Positions 59,330-64,000 of a stretch of 64,000 nt of DNA are shown one piece after another. This stretch comes from Acanthococcus lagerstroemiae. Taxonomy: Eukaryota; Arthropoda; Insecta; Hemiptera; Eriococcidae. Numbering within the stretch: the first letter of the stretch is position 1; every line of letters begins with the position of its first letter. The DNA lies in the NCBI GenBank assembly GCA_031841125.1, contig CM063110.1:20269626-20333625 (forward strand). The letters run 5' to 3'. Made by a program: the position numbers and the translations under genes. The notes below the pieces were generated by a model. It saw only the letters and a list, made by a program, of their open reading frames with translations. It was not told where the DNA came from and did no database searches.

Positions 59330-59465
59330 GACTATCGAAGGCATAATGAAACTCATTGAAACTCCGCTGAAGACTCGACTCATTAAGATTCGTCTAAGCT
59401 TAGCTAAACTTTCTGAAGCTTGTTCAGACTCGTTCAGATTTTGCTAAGGCCGTTTCATGGTCTAA
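59330..59465. repeat. AAGACTCGACTCATTAAGA-type degenerate array
   Basis: Short words GAAACTC, GAAGACTCG, CATTAAGATTCG and TTCAGACTCG repeat irregularly. This is the same word family as at 33.6-34.9 kb and, on the opposite strand, 61-480. Confidence 0.5.
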
Positions 59466-61343
59466 CTTCCTGTTCAACACTAAGTAGTAGCTAGTTATTA
59501 ATTTCGGGGCGACCGTTTAGGGTGATTAACTTGGTGTGTTACATCGTTTGAGAATGTATATTTTACTTTCAACAGAACTTAGAAAGCTAGGGAAATCTTA
59601 TTTTTTACAGGAATGAAAGGGGAGATATTACTCAAAATACCGCACTGCCACTCGAGTATTATGAATTATGATTAAAATTTACTTCAAGAATTCCTATATA
59701 TAAGTGCAGGCTAATCCTGAAAAAGTTAACGAAATCGAATGCTCGAGGGATTGATTCACAAGGAAATTCTGACATTTTTTCATACAGAATGATACATTTT
59801 GAGAGAAAAAGCTCGCTTAAGGCTTGGCCTGAGAGTGAGCAACCTAACAGAACATGAAGTAATAATAAATAAACGTTACCTATACCAAAATTCGGAGTTG
59901 GGAAATGAGAATAATGTTTCCGGAGAACAAGCATTCTGTCGTTTTACGAGCGCGAAATTAAAACATGAATAATGCATATTTCACGCGTCGCGTCGTGTAT
60001 TTTTCGATTTCGATTTAAACATAAAATATTTTTATATTGTTTGTTTACGCGAGCAGTGGAAAACGAGAGTAAAATTTTATACAGTAGGTCCCGGCGAAAA
60101 ATTCGCACCCCGGTGCTGCATTTTATGGAACGATATTTCGATTTCGCAAAATAGGACGTAACAATCAATCTTGCTCAGTTTTTTTCAACATGAATGTGGT
60201 CTCCAGCTACTGTGTCGATTGAACTTTTCGTAAAAAGGTTTTTCACCTAATCTTTAGTTTCATCGCTGAATATTATGGGTTCGTAACCACACTCCGGAAT
60301 ATCTTATAAATATTTTAAACCGAAAATTTGCGACACCACCGACGTCAGTACACGTTGTGCACGCATTCCAATTCGAATTTACAACCATCTCTGACAAAAT
60401 CTTTGTAGTCAATATTCGCACCCACTTCCTGTTCCGAATCTTACCCTAACTCATCGGTTAACGGGGATTCTAATCCGTCGTCTCATATCTTAAAACACAG
60501 AACTGAGAATCTTCAGCTTTCGAAATTGCGTTCCATTCCTCCGGGGACTAGTCTCGTAGCTGTAAAAGATATGGTGTTCCTTTTACAATCCTGGTGGTTT
60601 TTGTATTTATCAAGCGACACACGCCAGAGAGTCGGGAGTTGAAAACGGTGAACGCCAAAATAAATAATGATTCAATTTCGAGTGCTTTAGAATGTAGTCG
60701 AGATTCAAACAGCGAACGAGACAGAAGAAATATCAACCGAGATAACTCTTCGACACTGTCACCAAGTTGACTGATACTTCAAATTTCAATTCCTAACAGG
60801 ACTGGATGTGTAAATGAATACAACAAACCAGTAGACATTTCAATTTAATAATCGAGTTTCAACCGCAATGATTAGAAGAAACGACTGAGGAGATCCAGAG
60901 GCCTATCTAAATGACTATTTTGGAGGAGGGGAGTGAAAGCCCTATTCTCCCACAACAATATGTCAATTTTTCTGATTGAAAAAAGGTTTAGTTATCAAAC
61001 AACTCAAATGAAGGTCCTCACCATACCAAATTTCCCACCTGAAAGCCGATGGTTTTCCAAGCACGTCAATTTCGAACCTTATAAGTCAAATTAAGCTCAG
61101 GTGTCTGCGACAGTAGCCTACAGATGCTCAGCACTGCCAACATCATCAAGACGAATTACAAGTGAAATAAATAACGCAGCCCCAGTGAAAGATTCAGAGG
61201 GATGCCGGTGAAGAACTACTGTTCCTTTCAAAATTGTGGTTTCATGTAAGAGGCGATGAATATACTTATAATAATCACAGACGTGTGCATGATCTTTAGA
61301 ATACATAGATTATAGAATACAAAAATCGTCACTGTCTGTGCGC
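59466..61343. other. Unassigned sequence, CpG-containing at 59.9-60.2 kb
   Basis: About 59,944-60,168 is free of stops on both strands for some 60-74 codons because of its CG-rich words (ACGCGTCGCGTCGTG). It also holds TTGTTTGTTTACGCG, which resembles a forkhead site. No protein family is recognised. Confidence 0.4.
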
Positions 61344-61780
61344 GGGCCTATATTACAGGTTGAAAATTTAGCCTCCGTCGCCTCCGCTCATTGTAGATAC
61401 CTTGATCGAGCAAGGAACTAAAGTTCAAGATCTAAACGATAAAATTTTTCTCGTTAAAAAAAATTTATACTCGGTACACAATTTTTCCACTGAGTATTAA
61501 AAACCTGGACTTAGCATACCCCACCCTCAAACAAATAGAACTATAGCTTATATTCAACATCAGGCCTGTACTACACACTGAAAATTTAGCTCCTGTCGCC
61601 TCAACAAACTGTAGATATGCAGATCAAGCAAGAAACTAAGATTCAGGATCTACGCGATAAAATTTTTCTCGCTTTTAAAGGAAAAATGTACTCGATACAC
61701 AATTTTTCCCTTGAATAGTAAAAACATGGACTCAGCACACCTGCCCTTCCCCCTCGCCCCAATAAAACAGAACCACAGCT
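61344..61780. repeat. Two tandem units of about 218 bp
   Basis: GGCCTATATTACAGGTTGAA at 61,345 and GGCCTGTACTACACACTGAA at 61,563 start two units that stay aligned. Shared blocks are TTTAGC(C/T)TCC(G)TCGCCTC, GATAAAATTTTTCTCG, CGGTACACAATTTTTCC and AGCTTATATT. Identity is roughly 80% by eye. Confidence 0.75.
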
Positions 61781-62939
61781 TATATTGAGGTTCTATAAGC
61801 CATTTAGGAGGGTAGGGAAATCTGAACGTACTTTTCTAACTGATTTCTCATCCGGGTTTGGATTTTATTCTACACTTTCAATGTTTCCATAAATAATTTA
61901 CTCTCACAAAAGCCTAGATTGCCAGTTTTGGTGTTTTTCAGATCTATTTTTGAACCTCGTAGGAATTTATTAAGAAAATAAGGAAATTTCATTTACAGAC
62001 AGGTTTTTCGACAATATTTCCAATTGGCTTTTTTCCAGCGTGTTGGGCAATTTAAAAGAAGCCCTATTTTACACTTTTGATGCCACTGACGAAAAACATT
62101 TTTGACTAATTCCAAATTCTAAATCTGAACTTAAATTTCCGATACCAGCTTTCCAGTTTTAAAAACAGCATTGCAAGACCGAAACTGCTAATATTCAGAT
62201 TTTATAGAGCCCACCTGCGCTGATTCCGAATCCGACATTAGAATCTGAATACAAGCTTTCTGGAGTCTGAATTTTGCATTTTTGAGTTTCCAAAAGCTGC
62301 AAACGTAAGAAATAACCTTACTTGGAGAATTTCCTAAAATGGATGGAGGTCAATTTTCGGCGATTAATCCATAAAATCGGCCAAAAAGTCATAAATTATT
62401 GAAATCTTCAAAAAAAAAAACCACCAAATTTTGTACAACGCATGAAAAATTCTCAAATTAAAGAAATCCTCAGGTATCCTACCTTACTTCTGCTTGAGAA
62501 TTCAAAAAGAAACTTGAATTAAAATTTTAACAACTGACTTGAAATCAGCGTATGAAATTGGTCATTGGTCCGGAAACAATTATTGTACGTTTGGTTTTGT
62601 AAGTTTTTTTTTTTTTTTTTTTTAAATATTGAAAAAAGGTTGATCTGGAAATTTTAAAGTCAGATATGGATTCAGCGTGAAAAATTAGTCCAAGGAAGCT
62701 GATTTGCCCCTATCTTAGCCCATTTTTTTCAAATCTAAGTTTTCAATAAAATTTATTAAAAATTCAATTCGATTTTGAACCGAGGAACGACTTTATTCCT
62801 TGAAAATGTTCAGAATTTCATCTACTTTTACGACATAATATTTATTGCAATTGTTTTGTTTTCTTCTATTGAGTTATTTTTGATTGATGAAATGTTTCCC
62901 AGATAATCCTTATGTAAATTACATGTTAAATTTCAAGAG
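61781..62939. other. Unassigned AT-rich sequence
   Basis: A T run of 20 lies at 62,604-62,623. No gene or clear repeat was recognised. Confidence 0.4.
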
Positions 62940-63675
62940 AATGGATTTATCTCTCTACATCTTAAACAGGTTGTCTCAGAGTACAAATATCTTGGTCACA
63001 CAGTAGGCATTCACTAACAAAACAGAAAAAGAATTAAAAATTCGAAGAACAAATGCGTGGAAAGCTTTTTGGTCATTACAAAAAATTCTTAAAAGTAATC
63101 TAAAATTAAAATCAAAAATACGTATTCTAGAGAGCTCAGTTCTCCCAGTCCTCACATATGGTGCTCAAACATGGGCTACCACAAAAAAACAAATCTGTAA
63201 AATTCAATCTACCCATAACTCCATGCTACGAAGCATTTTAGGAGTTAAACTCAAAGATCAAATAAAAGTAAGTTCAATTTTAGAAAAAACTAATGCCAAA
63301 CAGGTCTGGGTCCATGCTAAAAGGCTCAAACTAAAATATGCAGGACATATAGTTAGGGACTCCTCTTATAAATGGAACAAAATATTGACATTGTGGGTCC
63401 CTCATGAGGGGAGGAGGAGAAGGAGGAGACCCCTAACAAGGTGGTCAGACGAGTTGGTTCAAAATTTCGGTCAAAATTGGCTCATGGTGGCCAAGAACCG
63501 AAGTAAATGGAAACAGGTGACGGAAACCTATGCCCAAAAATGGGTGATCGAAGGCGAGGAGTAAAATCTTGAGGGGGTTTCACTTACCTACTAAATGGTT
63601 TATGTTAAATTTTTTTGTATTCTTTTTTCTATCCTCGCATTGGATCATGGTGTAAAAAAAAAATAAAAAATAATC
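62940..63675 (+). pseudogene. Endonuclease/RT-type non-LTR retrotransposon, C-terminal part and 3' tail
   Basis: It begins with VVSEYKYLGHTVGIH (RT C-terminal YKYLG motif) in one frame. A one-base shift near 63,016 leads to the frame open from 63,007 to 63,564. That frame reads TEKELKIRRTNAWKAFWSLQ, VLPVLTYGAQTWATT, MLRSILGVKLKDQI, RRRRRPLTRWSDEL and WLMVAKNRSKWKQV, then stops. The order YKYLG, LTYG.Q.W, MLR..LG...D, R-rich then PLTRW, K..RS.W is the known end of RTE/endonuclease-RT ORFs. Most of RT and the endonuclease are missing. A 3' UTR of about 85 bp ends in TGTAAAAAAAAAATAAAAAA (63,649-63,670). Part of the reading frame is intact, so it is younger than the remnant at 46.2-46.8 kb. Confidence 0.85.
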
Positions 63676-64000
63676 TTAAACAGAGGATTTTCTCCTCCCC
63701 GCCCCTTCGGTGAAAAGAAACTCTAGCTGATGAGACATAACGACATAATCAATAATTAAATCTGGTCTTACTACTCATTAAGTCACAATACATTAATTTA
63801 ATTACGTCTATATCATGTCTTATTATGCCATTCTATCGCAATATGCCTCCTTTATGACTTTATTATAATTTATGTCTTCATTGTAATTTCATTTTAACTG
63901 AGAACACAGAAATATTACATGACAATTTTAACTCCTTTCCCTCTAACACATAGCATAGACCTTTTTTGTCTTTCTGTATTTTCTGCAGCGCCAAATTTGA
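63676..64000. other. AT-rich sequence with ATGTCTTATTATG-type words
   Basis: At about 63,740-63,900, words such as CATGTCTTATTATGCC and TTTATGACTTTATTATAA repeat irregularly, as in the 87-bp units near 0.9-1.15 kb. Confidence 0.45.

Noticed and set aside
62600..62640. 20-bp T run as a minus-strand retrotransposon tail
   Set aside because: No coding remnant or duplication next to it on the appropriate side.

Overview
The window looks like gene-poor nuclear DNA of an arthropod, most likely an insect. It is AT-rich (about two thirds A+T by eye). There are no operon-like gene blocks, no ribosome-binding sites and no long reading frames; the longest open frame is about 145 codons. The recognisable coding matter is all debris of non-LTR retrotransposons (Jockey-like, R1-like, and RTE/endonuclease-RT types), a mix typical of insect genomes. 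I cannot name the species. I found no host protein-coding gene that I can defend, no rRNA, no functional tRNA gene and no CRISPR array. The whole window may be intergenic or lie inside a very large intron.

Layout. 0-1.2 kb: degenerate AAGACT/GAGTCTT-type low-complexity sequence, then an 87-bp tandem duplication split by a 100-bp R1-like 3' fragment with a 9-bp target-site duplication. 3-9.5 kb: several strongly diverged tandem arrays with units of about 125-150 bp. 13.1-13.7 kb: a DNA-transposon remnant with terminal inverted repeats of about 45 bp. 15.7-16.35 kb: a tandem array that flips orientation at 16,200/16,201. 17.9-18.25 kb: a Jockey-like 3' end. 22.7-25.2 and 27.2-29.7 kb: two large diverged arrays of about 130-150-bp units; a 229-bp foldback MITE sits inside the second. 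32.65-35.4 kb: units carrying a TTTCCATGGAAA palindrome, a foldback element, a long AAGACT-rich array and another inverted-repeat element. 35.7-40.6 kb: the densest transposon cluster, with two Jockey-like fragments, an R1-like 3' end, a dimeric tRNA-derived SINE, a foldback MITE, a probable hAT-type insert and an RTE-like tail. 42.3-43.1 kb: an R1-like C-terminal remnant containing a perfect 57-bp inverted repeat. 45.2-46.8 kb: two MITEs and a decayed reverse-transcriptase remnant. 52.4 kb: a MITE with a 9-bp target-site duplication. 56.1 kb: a hAT-like MITE with an 8-bp imperfect duplication. 62.9-63.7 kb: the best-preserved RT C-terminus, with a 3' A-rich tail.

Between these blocks lie stretches of higher-complexity, CpG-containing sequence (for example 10.8-11.5, 16.8-17.2, 36.2-37.1, 41.2-42.3, 58.2-58.6 and 59.9-60.2 kb). 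They read differently from the decayed arrays and are candidates for constrained non-coding DNA, but that is inference. The elements do not work together as a pathway. The window is best read as layered mobile-element history: decayed arrays at the bottom, retrotransposon fragments landing in them, and small foldback DNA elements on top.
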